Positions 45,683 to 53,200 of a DNA stretch of 64,000 nucleotides are shown here, one piece after another (position 1 is the stretch's first letter; every line of letters begins with the position of its first letter). The notes beneath the pieces were generated by a model. That model searched no databases. It saw only the letters and a program-made list of their open reading frames with translations, and was not told the DNA's origin. Origin of the DNA: Salinicola endophyticus (GTDB taxonomy: Bacteria > Pseudomonadota > Gammaproteobacteria > Pseudomonadales > Halomonadaceae); NCBI RefSeq assembly GCF_003206575.1, contig NZ_PZJO01000006.1, forward strand, positions 194,514 through 258,513, read 5' to 3'. The position numbers and the translations under genes were made by a program.

Positions 45683-46633
45683 ATGGACTCTTTGATTAAA
45701 ATTAATGCGGAATCGTTTGGTGAGGCGGCAAAAGAGCTAATAAGCAAAGTTTCCGATGGGGTTGGTGGGATTGCAAAGCCATGGCAAATGAAACGAGTGG
45801 CCAAGGCCGACATAGCCGTCAGAAAAATGAATGCGCTCGCTGAGCAGGAGCTAACAGAGATAGAAGGTAGAGCTGTTAACAGAGTGGTCGCACAAGAGAC
45901 CAGGAAGCAAAGAAATATTGAGAATATCACATACAGATCGACGAGCCACCTGAACGAGGAAAATGACATAAAAGAACTTGACGAAGACTGGATTGCAGAC
46001 TTCTTTGACAAGTGCGAAAATGTCTCGGCTGAGTATATGCAGGAGATGTGGGCAAGAGTTTTAGCAGGAGAAGCTAATAAGTCTGGATCATATTCCAAAA
46101 AAACAATAGACATAATATCCAAGATTGATAGGGAGTCGGCTGTTTTGTTTTCGCGGCTATGTAGCTTTATTGCCTTTTTTTATAACAAGGAAGAATTGCT
46201 TGTGGATTATGAAAGCATGTCTGATTTGCTGATTAAGAAAGGGTTGAATTTTCTCAAGCTGCAAGAGTTTGAAACAGATGGTCTTATAAATTTTAGCTCT
46301 CTAACAGGGTATGGAGTCAGCAATCCTTTTTTCACAAAAGACGGCGATAAAAATAAAAGCGGAGAGCTTTTTATTTTGTATCATGATAATGTTTCATGCT
46401 ATGCTATTGAGTCTATAGATAGGCTGAAAACTGGCAATATAGTTCTGACTAGATATGGAAGGGAAGTGGCAACAATATGTGATATTGAGCCTGATGTTGA
46501 AGTGTATGAGTTAATGAAAGGCTACATTGAAGGGCAAGGCTTTAAGTCGTCCGATAAGTTTAAAGGGGCGGCTGAGGAAATTCTTGTGGAGGTCTTTAGA
46601 AAGCAGTTGGATCTAAAAATTATGCGGAAGTGA
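45683..46633 (+). CDS. DUF2806-like cargo protein
   Basis: Protein of 316 residues from the ATG of MDSLIKINAESFGEAAKELI, which has GGAGG 7 bases upstream (an ATG four codons earlier lacks one). A helical N-terminal half with a charged stretch (EIEGRAVNRVVAQETRKQRN) is followed by DWIADFFDKCENVSAEYMQE and MWARVLAGEANKSGSYS, the part I associate with DUF2806 proteins. The C-terminal half is a mixed domain (LFILYHDNVSCYAIE; GNIVLTRYGREVA). Function is unknown; such proteins occur in prophages and accessory islands. AT-rich like its neighbour. A defence or exclusion role is only a guess from location. Confidence 0.65.
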   Translation: MDSLIKINAESFGEAAKELISKVSDGVGGIAKPWQMKRVAKADIAVRKMNALAEQELTEIEGRAVNRVVAQETRKQRNIENITYRSTSHLNEENDIKELDEDWIADFFDKCENVSAEYMQEMWARVLAGEANKSGSYSKKTIDIISKIDRESAVLFSRLCSFIAFFYNKEELLVDYESMSDLLIKKGLNFLKLQEFETDGLINFSSLTGYGVSNPFFTKDGDKNKSGELFILYHDNVSCYAIESIDRLKTGNIVLTRYGREVATICDIEPDVEVYELMKGYIEGQGFKSSDKFKGAAEEILVEVFRKQLDLKIMRK

Positions 46634-47022
46634 AATTCTTCTAGATTTGAGTTCTTTTGATGTTGGGCAATGTTGGTTTTATGCTTGCCGCTTTTTGTAT
46701 GAGTTTTAGTCTGCTGTTGTAGGGTTAAGCGGCTTTGATTAATTTTGATTTAACATTGCTTATGTGGCCTTTCTTCAAAGGCCAACTTCCCGTGTGCTAT
46801 CCACTTTGAAGGCGCAGAGTAAGTCGTAGAACACAATAATCTGCAAACGCCCAAATTTCCAAGGGCGGACTATAATGGATACGCTAGGTGGCAAGTGAAA
46901 ATCAGCCAATGACCAATACTGTCCACTCTGGCGAAGCAGAGCGAACCGCAGCAGAACACTACTAATGCGCAAGCGGCTGAATTTGCAAGGAACTGACCAT
47001 AGTGGGCTTTTTCGGGTTCGCG

Positions 47023-47036
47023 TTCAAAATCCGCCG
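47023..47036 (+). repeat. Extra att-core fragment inside the right end
   Basis: TTCAAAATCCGCCG, identical to the anticodon-loop and 3' anticodon stem of tRNA-Leu, 167 bases left of attR. It may be a remnant core from an earlier event or a secondary integrase site. Confidence 0.55.
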
Positions 47037-47075
47037 ATTTACGTCTCCATCATCGTGGTGTTCCTACCTGTAGAC

Positions 47076-47094
47076 GTGTCAACCAAGTGTCGAC
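47076..47094. promoter_or_regulatory. Integrase arm-type repeats, right end
   Basis: GTGTCAAC (47076-47083) and GTGTCGAC (47087-47094), spaced 11 bases as in the pair beside the integrase gene at 34473-34491. Confidence 0.5.
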
Positions 47095-47189
47095 GGGCTT
47101 GACGCCTAGAGACGTCCGCTGACGATTTGAGAGCTTCGTAAGTGGCTGTTTTTTCGGTCAAAGACAGCCACTGACATTCTTAAACTAGA

Positions 47190-47247
47190 ATTCAAAATCC
47201 GCCGCTGGAGACAGTGTGTCGGTTCGAGTCCGACCGCCGGCACCATG
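47190..47247 (+). repeat. attR (58-bp direct repeat, right copy; tRNA-Leu 3' fragment)
   Basis: ATTCAAAATCCGCCG through GCCGGCACCATG, a copy of the 3' part of tRNA-Leu with one A-to-G change relative to attL. The 5' half of a tRNA is absent, so this is not a functional tRNA. Confidence 0.93.
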
Positions 47248-47612
47248 TGTGAAATCAGTGGCTTAGCGCCACATCCCCCTGAAACACCTCCCCCCTTACG
47301 TTTTTTGGTCGCAGTCTGGTCGCGCCTCGTGCCCAGGTATCCAGCGGCGTCTATTTGCTCGTTCCATCATCTCGCCCGAGCCTTTGGTTATACGCTGCCC
47401 GTGGCAGCCAATAGCGCCTGCTTCCTCTGTATCTGTCCGCCTTCTCTTTGATGTCGGCCGCTCTGGCCCGCCTTCATTCCCTCTATCTATCTTTCCAGGT
47501 CACACCGTCCAGACCGCCTAATGTAGCGATTGCCGAGAGCAGTCGCTGTGGTATGTTGCCGATTAGCCACACGCGGCAGGGCCTCGTTTTGCCGGATGTT
47601 CAAGAAGACAGG

Positions 47613-47730
47613 CACGGATACCGAGTCGCGAGACGGGTACCGGCGCGCTGGTACCGGGGAACACAGGGAATCAGTGATGGACGGGCGGATGGAAAGAGCG
47701 CATTAGACGCTCAAGGTTATCAAGGGTCTG
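47613..47730 (+). repeat. Repressor-cargo junction, copy B
   Basis: CACGGATACCGAGTCGCGAG, then CTGGTACCGGGGAAC, CAGGGAATCAGTG and TTAGACGCTCAAG align in order with 44940-45055. The repressor reading frame is not preserved upstream of it, so only the tail of a former repressor gene remains. It sits directly before the cargo gene, as copy A does. Confidence 0.8.
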
Positions 47731-47762
47731 TAAACAAAAAACGAAAGGGAATAAATTGTTTT

Positions 47763-49544
47763 ATGAGATTTAGAAACGTTTCGAAATGGGGCGAGTTTGG
47801 TGCCCGTGAGCCTTTGCTTTTTTTTGCACAACGGTCCGAAGAAATACTTTTTGAATATACTTTGGATAGTTATAAGACGATGGCGTTGAATTCTTCTTTT
47901 TTATGCCTTGAAGCAATCGCGCTTATTGGTAATATTGAAAATGGTGTTATTGATTCTAAGAACTTAGATCCTGTGCTGGAGGAGCTGAGATGGAGTTTGT
48001 CTGTTGATAAAATAGCTAAAGAGCTAATGGACTTGGAGTCAAAGGATTATGTTCTTGACCCAAAAAATGAGTCGCTAGAAAAAGTAAAGCTAAGGCTGGA
48101 AGTTTTAAGCAAAACCTTGAGGCCGGATCGATATTTCGAGAGAGGGTGCGCGTTACTAGCTCAAGCTATTGGACGGGGGGCTAAGAAGGAAATTGATAGT
48201 TTGGCAGGTGGGGTTTTTACGACACTTGTGAACATGGGGTGTCATAAGCAGGATTTATATACAAAAACTGTGTCATTTTTCTACGGTCAAAATGGCAGGC
48301 CGAATATAGAAGACGAAAGTGTTTTTTTTGAGTATATCAAACTAATATGGCCTGCTCACAAGCAATTCAAGGCCGTGTTCATTGTGTCTTCTTTGTTTGC
48401 TGACGTCAAAGATGCGGCGGAGCAAGCGTTTGATGTCAAAATTTGTGAGGAAATGCCAGAAGAATTTAAAAGCCTAGCGATAAAGGAGAAGTATAAGGTT
48501 GGTAGTGATGAAGTGTTGGCCGAAGTGAGTGGTATAAGCGCCATTGATTATTATAGTGCCAGAGAGCTTGCTAATGCTAACCTTGGAAGGCTTAGAGATC
48601 TTTTTACGCTCTATCACCATAAAAATCAAATAAAATGGAGAGATAAGGCTATGGTAAAAGAGGTCGGGGATGAGCTGCCGTTAATGATGAAAATGCCCAC
48701 TAATCCAATTGAGAAGGTCAAAGATCAGAAACCTGGAATGGCATCTGAAAGCTTAACTTGGATGCTCAAAAATTTTAGCATGCGTGATTCAGATTTTAAA
48801 AAATTTGCCAGGATAGTGGATTTTCATGGGCTAAGTGTGAACAGTTCGGAGCCTGAGAATCAGTTGTTGAATCTTTGGATTGCCTTGGAGTCACTAGTAC
48901 CTGCATCAGCAGCAACATCAAAGATCAATCAGATAATAAATTCGATAGTGCCCGTTTTGGGTATGGAGTATTTTGCGAGGCTAGTGCAAAATCTGGCACA
49001 AGATTTGATACGGTGGGATAGGGGGGCGGTAAGGTCCGCTCTTAAGAAAGTTCCTGATAGTGACAGTATGTCTTTAAGAGAAAAGGTCATGCAGGTCGTG
49101 CTGAGTGAGAACTGCGATGTGGTAAGATCTGAATTGTACGAAAAGCTAAAAGATTTTCATCTTCTTAGGTATAGACTATTTACTATGCATGAGTGTTTTA
49201 AGACACCTAGGAAAATGATCGAGTCCATTGAAAAGCATGAGGAAAAAGTGACTTGGCAAATTAGGCGAATTTATAGGACTCGCAATTTAATTGTTCATTC
49301 TGCTTCCTCGTCAAAACACATAAACTCATTGATTGAGAACGGGCATGACTATTTGGATCAGGTCGTTTTTATGATAACCAAGATGTCAGGAGGTTCTTAC
49401 GGGATAAGTTCGATATCTCAGGCGTTTGAATTGGCAAGGCTCTTTAGGCTGAATATTTCGAGGGCTTTAGGGAATGCCGAGGTTTACGATGACTCTTGTT
49501 TTAAATTGCTTTTAGGTGAGCACGAATTTATGACAAGACCTTAA
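47763..49544 (+). CDS. Large AT-rich cargo protein with C-terminal HEPN-like motif
   Basis: Protein of 593 residues from the ATG of MRFRNVSKWGEFGAREPLLF. It is AT-rich and unlike host genes. No signal peptide or membrane span. The middle is helical and not recognised. The C-terminal third has NLWIALESLVPASAATSKI (about residue 370) and RTRNLIVHSA (about residues 503-512), an R-N-x3-H pattern typical of HEPN domains of the ApeA/abortive-infection kind, many of which are RNases in phage defence. The call as a defence protein is inference from the motif and from its place at a prophage end. The frame is open upstream to 47448, but that part overlaps the junction repeat; the start is uncertain because the ribosome binding site (AAAGGGA) is about 12 bases away. 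Confidence 0.65.
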   Translation: MRFRNVSKWGEFGAREPLLFFAQRSEEILFEYTLDSYKTMALNSSFLCLEAIALIGNIENGVIDSKNLDPVLEELRWSLSVDKIAKELMDLESKDYVLDPKNESLEKVKLRLEVLSKTLRPDRYFERGCALLAQAIGRGAKKEIDSLAGGVFTTLVNMGCHKQDLYTKTVSFFYGQNGRPNIEDESVFFEYIKLIWPAHKQFKAVFIVSSLFADVKDAAEQAFDVKICEEMPEEFKSLAIKEKYKVGSDEVLAEVSGISAIDYYSARELANANLGRLRDLFTLYHHKNQIKWRDKAMVKEVGDELPLMMKMPTNPIEKVKDQKPGMASESLTWMLKNFSMRDSDFKKFARIVDFHGLSVNSSEPENQLLNLWIALESLVPASAATSKINQIINSIVPVLGMEYFARLVQNLAQDLIRWDRGAVRSALKKVPDSDSMSLREKVMQVVLSENCDVVRSELYEKLKDFHLLRYRLFTMHECFKTPRKMIESIEKHEEKVTWQIRRIYRTRNLIVHSASSSKHINSLIENGHDYLDQVVFMITKMSGGSYGISSISQAFELARLFRLNISRALGNAEVYDDSCFKLLLGEHEFMTRP

Positions 49545-49694
49545 TAAAAAAAGAGTGGGAATATGATTGCTGCTGACCAAGCGACCACAGATTATCCACG
49601 ATATCTAGAACAAGCAAGCCAGTACGAGCAGTTGGGATGAGGTAAGCCATTGATTCCAATGACAACTAGCCAGTATGAACCGGTGTATGGTCGC

Positions 49695-49707
49695 TTTCAA
49701 AATCCGC
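49695..49707 (+). repeat. Distal att-like fragment
   Basis: TTTCAAAATCCGC, matching the tRNA-Leu anticodon loop and stem over 12-13 bases. It marks the right edge of AT-rich sequence and is read as a decayed attR of the second element. A match this short could arise by chance, but its position is telling. Confidence 0.5.
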
Positions 49708-49967
49708 AATTAGAAACCAGATGCCTTCCCAGATTTGATCATCGCTGACCTTGTTCGCGTGAGGACGACTCTGGGAGCCTTCCCCGCGCTGCCGGATGTT
49801 CATTTCTGCACATTGATTGCAAACGTGTTCTCAAACCAGGCCTGGTGCCTGCCCTTTGGCGACACCAACCTCGCATCTCCCGCTCTTGCGGCTCATAACC
49901 CTGAAAGCCAGACCTTTCGTGCCTTACGGCTCGTCTCACGGGCGCCATTAGACTAAAGCCTAGCAGC

Positions 49968-49989
49968 TTATATGACAGAAATATGACAG
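49968..49989 (-). promoter_or_regulatory. Pho box upstream of glpT
   Basis: On the minus strand two 11-base direct repeats, CTGTCATATTT and CTGTCATATAA, match the PhoB consensus CTGTCAT-N4-CTGTCAT exactly in both 7-base cores. It lies about 105 bases upstream of the glpT start but is oriented away from it. PhoB control would fit uptake of glycerol-3-phosphate as a phosphate source. Confidence 0.75.
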
Positions 49990-50000
49990 TTTGCGCGTCC

Positions 50001-50020
50001 GTTCGCTTTCGAAAGTGAAC
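50001..50020. promoter_or_regulatory. GlpR-like palindromic operator
   Basis: GTTCGCTTTC followed by GAAAGTGAAC, a 20-base palindrome with one mismatch per arm, centred on TTTCGAAA and located 73 bases before glpT. DeoR-family GlpR operators have TTCG/CGAA-type half-sites, so GlpR is the likely binder; this is an inference. Confidence 0.5.
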
Positions 50021-50092
50021 ATCGTGCTCGCCTGCCTGTCGGCGAGTCGGCCGGTGGGGTATCGGCACTCATTCCGTGTTCACGAGGTAATC

Positions 50093-51415
50093 ATGCTAGG
50101 CATCTTCAAGGCGGGTGGCGCGGCGGCGCGGCTGCCCGAGGCGCGTATCGATCCGGTCTATCGGCGGCTGCGCTGGCAGATCTTCGCCGGGATCTTCTTC
50201 GGCTACGCGGGCTACTACCTGGTGCGCAAGAACTTCACCCTGGCGATCCCGCATCTGGTAGAGCAGGGTTACTCCCGTGGGGATCTCGGCGTGGCGCTGG
50301 CTGGGGTCTCGGTGGCCTACGGCATCTCGAAGTTTCTGATGGGCGCGGTCTCCGACCGTTCCAACCCGCGCCTCTTTCTGCCGACCGGGCTGCTGCTCTC
50401 GGCGCTGATCATGTTCCTGTTCGGCTTTACCGACTGGGCCACGTCCAGTGTGGTGATCATGTTCGTGTTGCTGTTCCTCAATGGCTGGGTGCAGGGCATG
50501 GGTTGGCCGCCCTGTGGTCGAACCATGGTGCACTGGTGGTCGCAGAAAGAGCGCGGGCGCATCGTGTCGACCTGGAACATCGCCCATAACGTCGGCGGTG
50601 GGTTGATCGGGCCGCTCTTCATTCTGGGCATGGCCTGGTACAACGATTGGCACTCAGCGTTCTACGTGCCCGCTGCGGTGGCGGTGGGGGTGGCGGTGTT
50701 CGCTCTCCTGACCATGCGCGATACGCCCCAGACCTGCGGGCTGCCACCGATCGAGGCGTACAAGAACGATTATCCCGAGGGTTACGATGACTCCCATGAA
50801 AAGGAGTTCTCCACCCGCGAGATATTGGTCGAGCATGTGCTCAAGAACCGTTTGCTGTGGTATATCGCGCTGGCCAACGTTTTCGTCTACCTGCTGCGCT
50901 ACGGCGTGCTCGACTGGGCGCCCACCTATCTGCAGGAGGTGAAGGGCTTCACCGTCGATAAATCCTCCTGGGCTTACTTCCTCTATGAGTGGGCGGGTAT
51001 TCCGGGCACGCTACTGTGCGGCTGGCTCTCCGATCGGCTGTTCAAGGGCAACCGGGCGGCAACCGGAATCACCTTCATGGTGCTGGTGACCCTGTTCACC
51101 GCGCTCTACTGGCTGACACCACCTGGACACGCCATGCTCGACATGTTCAGCCTGATCGCCATCGGTTTCTTGATCTACGGCCCGGTGATGCTGATCGGTC
51201 TCCATGCGCTCGAGCTGGTGCCCAAGAAGGCGGCCGGCACCGCGGCGGGGTTCACTGGCCTGTTCGGCTATCTGGGTGGCTCGGTCGCCGCGAGTGCGCT
51301 GGTAGGCTACACCGTGGATGCCTATGGCTGGGATGGGGGATTCGCGCTGCTGATCGGCGCCTGTGTGCTCGCCATCGTGCTGCTGGCGATGACGTCGCGT
51401 CACGCTTCGCGCTGA
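50093..51415 (+). CDS. glpT: glycerol-3-phosphate transporter GlpT
   Basis: MFS antiporter of 440 residues that takes up glycerol-3-phosphate in exchange for phosphate; it also admits fosfomycin in other bacteria. The organophosphate:phosphate antiporter signature is clear: [19 protein letters not shown] near the N-terminus, [20 protein letters not shown], and [10 protein letters not shown]-like [19 protein letters not shown] near the C-terminus, with 12 membrane segments. The start ATG (MLGIFKAG) has GAGG 6 bases upstream; a longer frame to 49991 crosses the operator. It is followed by a strong terminator, so monocistronic. Confidence 0.94.
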   Translation: MLGIFKAGGAAARLPEARIDPVYRRLRWQIFAGIFFGYAGYYLVRKNFTLAIPHLVEQGYSRGDLGVALAGVSVAYGISKFLMGAVSDRSNPRLFLPTGLLLSALIMFLFGFTDWATSSVVIMFVLLFLNGWVQGMGWPPCGRTMVHWWSQKERGRIVSTWNIAHNVGGGLIGPLFILGMAWYNDWHSAFYVPAAVAVGVAVFALLTMRDTPQTCGLPPIEAYKNDYPEGYDDSHEKEFSTREILVEHVLKNRLLWYIALANVFVYLLRYGVLDWAPTYLQEVKGFTVDKSSWAYFLYEWAGIPGTLLCGWLSDRLFKGNRAATGITFMVLVTLFTALYWLTPPGHAMLDMFSLIAIGFLIYGPVMLIGLHALELVPKKAAGTAAGFTGLFGYLGGSVAASALVGYTVDAYGWDGGFALLIGACVLAIVLLAMTSRHASR

Positions 51416-51435
51416 TCGCCATCCTGCAGTCAGAG

Positions 51436-51462
51436 CGCCCCGACGGCCATGCCGTCGGGGCG
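51436..51462 (+). terminator. Terminator of glpT
   Basis: A 12-bp perfect stem (CGCCCCGACGGC and its complement) with a 3-base CAT loop followed by TTT, 20 bases after the glpT stop codon. Confidence 0.85.
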
Positions 51463-51572
51463 TTTGCGTCTCTGGTACAGGGCGGAGCGAATGGCCCCGG
51501 TCAATGGCTGATAGCTGTTCCCATGAAGAGCGCTGAATTCTGGGCAGTATTGGGAACAGCAGCGCAAAAAAA

Positions 51573-51594
51573 GCCCGATGCAGTGGCATCGGGC
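51573..51594 (-). terminator. Orphan minus-strand terminator
   Basis: Stem GCCCGATGC/GCATCGGGC (9 bp, 4-base loop); on the minus strand it is followed by seven T. No minus-strand protein gene of convincing quality lies upstream of it, so it may end a small RNA transcribed leftward from around 51700. Confidence 0.75.
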
Positions 51595-52264
51595 GAAAAG
51601 ATCGCTCAGAGAAGCGACCATGAACGGGGTACAGCCAGCATCGGTCGTGGCCGATCGCATAATGGCTTTCATTGTTTAAGCATGCGTTATAAGAGTGGTT
51701 TTTGCACTGTTTAGGTCTTCCAATATTGAATATTTTTGTTTCCATTCGATATTGCAGAAGGATGTTCGGAAACGCTTGCTCGGTCGGCTTGAGGCTGGAG
51801 GCGCTATGTCAGCAGAGGGAGAGATTGCGCTTCACGCCTCTGCTAGACATCGTGCAATGAAAAGCCCACGGCGCGCTGGTCTCCATGGCTGAGGAGGGCG
51901 GCCGCGGGCGGTATTGCGTTATGAACTGCCTCGAGTGCACTTGTATGCGCACTTCCGTTCATGGTCGTCTGTATCTGTCATGAACCGAACGCCTTGCGAC
52001 CCATCGCGGCGGTCGATAGCGCGATTCACCAAGGCAGTCTACGCCGATTTCTGGTGGTGCAGCATGGGAAAATTGTAACAACCGATTGGCTGCTAAGTAT
52101 AATGAGCCCTTGCGCTGACAGCGCATCCGCTTTCTCATCAGAACGGCGCCACGGCGCTATGTTGGACAAACGAACATCAGGCGATCGGGAGGCCCCCGCT
52201 GTCGCTTCCCCGCCGACTTGTTCCGTTCACCGCACTTTCCCTCTCTACCCCGGCCTCGGATACG
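51595..52264. other. Gene-poor stretch
   Basis: Bases 51600-52260 show no protein gene I would defend; short open frames lack ribosome binding sites and homology cues. On the minus strand around 51685-51700 a CTTATAAC sequence could be a -10 element for a transcript ending at the orphan terminator. The rest is unremarkable mixed-composition DNA. Confidence 0.45.
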
Positions 52265-52486
52265 TCAAGGGTTGCGGGGTCTCCCTTGTGGGCCAATGGG
52301 CGTCTCCAGTGCCAGCTTGATCGCCTTGTCGCGATCGTAGCCCCGGTCGACCAGGGTCTTGACCCGGCTCTTGAGGGTACCCAGCGGCATACCCGCTTCT
52401 GCTGCCAGGCTTGCTAGGCTTCCCGGTTGGCGCCGGCTGCGCTTGCGCTCGGGGAGCCTTTCCAGTTCGTGTTTGGTGAAGCGCAC
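52265..52486 (-). CDS. Small basic HTH-like protein of unknown function
   Basis: A 73-residue protein if it starts at the GTG with AAGGAAG six bases upstream (VRFTKHELERLPERKRSRRQ). The second half SLASLAAEAGMPLGTLKSRVKTLVDRG reads like a helix-turn-helix used in phage or plasmid regulators. An ATG at 52543 gives 92 residues, but its first codons lie in a perfect hairpin (52514-52541), which argues for the GTG. Context gives no function. Confidence 0.5.
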   Translation of the reverse strand: MRFTKHELERLPERKRSRRQPGSLASLAAEAGMPLGTLKSRVKTLVDRGYDRDKAIKLALETPIGPQGRPRNP

Positions 52487-52513
52487 GACTTCTTCCTTGT
52501 CACAGCCATGAAA

Positions 52514-52541
52514 GAGATTGCTAACTTTTGTTAGCAATCTC
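52514..52541. promoter_or_regulatory. Perfect 12-bp inverted repeat upstream of the small HTH-like gene
   Basis: GAGATTGCTAAC-TTTT-GTTAGCAATCTC. It lies 28 bases before the preferred GTG start. It could be an operator for the small HTH-like protein (autoregulation) or an mRNA hairpin; there is no T-run for a terminator on the minus strand. Confidence 0.6.
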
Positions 52542-52616
52542 ATCGTTTTATCGGCAGTGCTCTGGATTTCTTCATGCCTGCGCCAGCCGGGCGGTGCCGA
52601 GCCTGTCCTTCATGGC

Positions 52617-53033
52617 TCAGGCGCTGGGTGCCTCGCCCAGACATGTGGCCAGGCCGGCGGCGTTCAAGGCCTGGCGGCAGACGTTCTGAGCGGCCTCCGG
52701 GAGCGTGAACCGGTATAGCTCCGACTGCAGCGCCCAGATCAGATCCTGCTCGACCATCGAGCGGGCGTTGTGCGGATGGAGTTTGAGTGTCTCCATGGCC
52801 ACCAGTCGAGCGGCATCCAGCCCCTCCAGCCTACACCAGGGCGTGGCGCGGGATTCGCGGATCGAGGCGGCGTAGCAGGTGAGCAGGAAGAAACCGAAGG
52901 CTTCGCGCAGGGCTTCCTGGTAAGCCGGGTCTTGATTGTTCGTCTCCGAATGGTCGACGCCATGCTTGGACAGGGCGCCTTGGAACGCGGTTTGCCACAG
53001 CGCCTCGTAGTCGAAATCTGCACTCTCTTGCAT
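52617..53033 (-). CDS. Hypothetical protein
   Basis: Protein of 138 residues, not recognised. Mostly helical and acidic (MQESADFDYEALWQTAFQGA; EALREAFGFFLLTCYAASIR), cytoplasmic, with five cysteines. The start has no good ribosome binding site (CGTTACCCC precedes ATG). Codon use looks like the host's. It faces away from the Crp/Fnr gene, with a 167-base divergent gap. Confidence 0.6.
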   Translation of the reverse strand: MQESADFDYEALWQTAFQGALSKHGVDHSETNNQDPAYQEALREAFGFFLLTCYAASIRESRATPWCRLEGLDAARLVAMETLKLHPHNARSMVEQDLIWALQSELYRFTLPEAAQNVCRQALNAAGLATCLGEAPSA

Positions 53034-53200
53034 GGGGTAACGTCCTGTCGTCGCTGAAGAGGGCTTCGATTGTTTATCGGCAGGTCGCTGGTGAGCCTGA
53101 TCCCTTGGGTGCCATTTCGCGTGCCGATCTAACCGGTGTTATATAACTCGTTTCCCTAACATGCTGTCATGCCTGAAAAATTTCAAGAAGGCACGGAAGC

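Larger units (their letters stand above)
46634..47189. other. Prophage right-end non-coding region
   Basis: About 550 bases with no convincing gene. It contains a 14-base match to the tRNA anticodon arm (47023-47036), the arm-type repeat pair (47076-47094) and a hairpin with 9-bp stem AGTGGCTGT (47141-47149 with 47164-47172) just before attR. These fit an integration end region. Confidence 0.6.
34359..47247. mobile_element. Integrated filamentous phage (inovirus) in tRNA-Leu
   Basis: A 12.9-kb element bounded by a 58-bp direct repeat of the tRNA-Leu 3' part (one mismatch). It encodes a tyrosine integrase next to the tRNA, a Rep protein, TraX-like protein, secretin, Zot-type ATPase, pVI-like protein, TspB/pIII-like adhesin, pVIII coat, two tiny proteins, an ssDNA-binding protein, an Xis-like protein, a repressor, and two AT-rich cargo genes. 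Morphogenesis genes follow the Ff order, and all look intact. The core is GC-rich like the host, while 44980-46640 is AT-rich, indicating a different source for the cargo. Confidence 0.93.
47248..49707 (+). mobile_element. Remnant of a second related integrated element
   Basis: The stretch between attR and a short att-like fragment (49695-49707) holds a degenerate copy of the repressor-cargo junction (47613-47730) and one AT-rich gene. No integrase, coat or rep genes remain. The simplest reading is a tandem inovirus of the same family that lost its core and kept its cargo. Bases 47248-47612 show no gene. Confidence 0.65.
49545..50092. other. Boundary region between element remnant and glpT
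   Basis: No convincing gene. From left: an AT-rich tail of the remnant, the short att fragment at 49695, a stretch of host-like sequence with no pattern recognised, then the Pho box (49968-49989) and the palindrome (50001-50020) upstream of glpT. Confidence 0.55.

Noticed and set aside
47190-47247. A second tRNA-Leu gene
   Set aside because: Only the anticodon loop to 3' end is present; the acceptor 5' strand and D arm are missing.
49735-49956. Small open frame between the element remnant and glpT
   Set aside because: No ribosome binding site, no conserved features and a composition typical of random frames.
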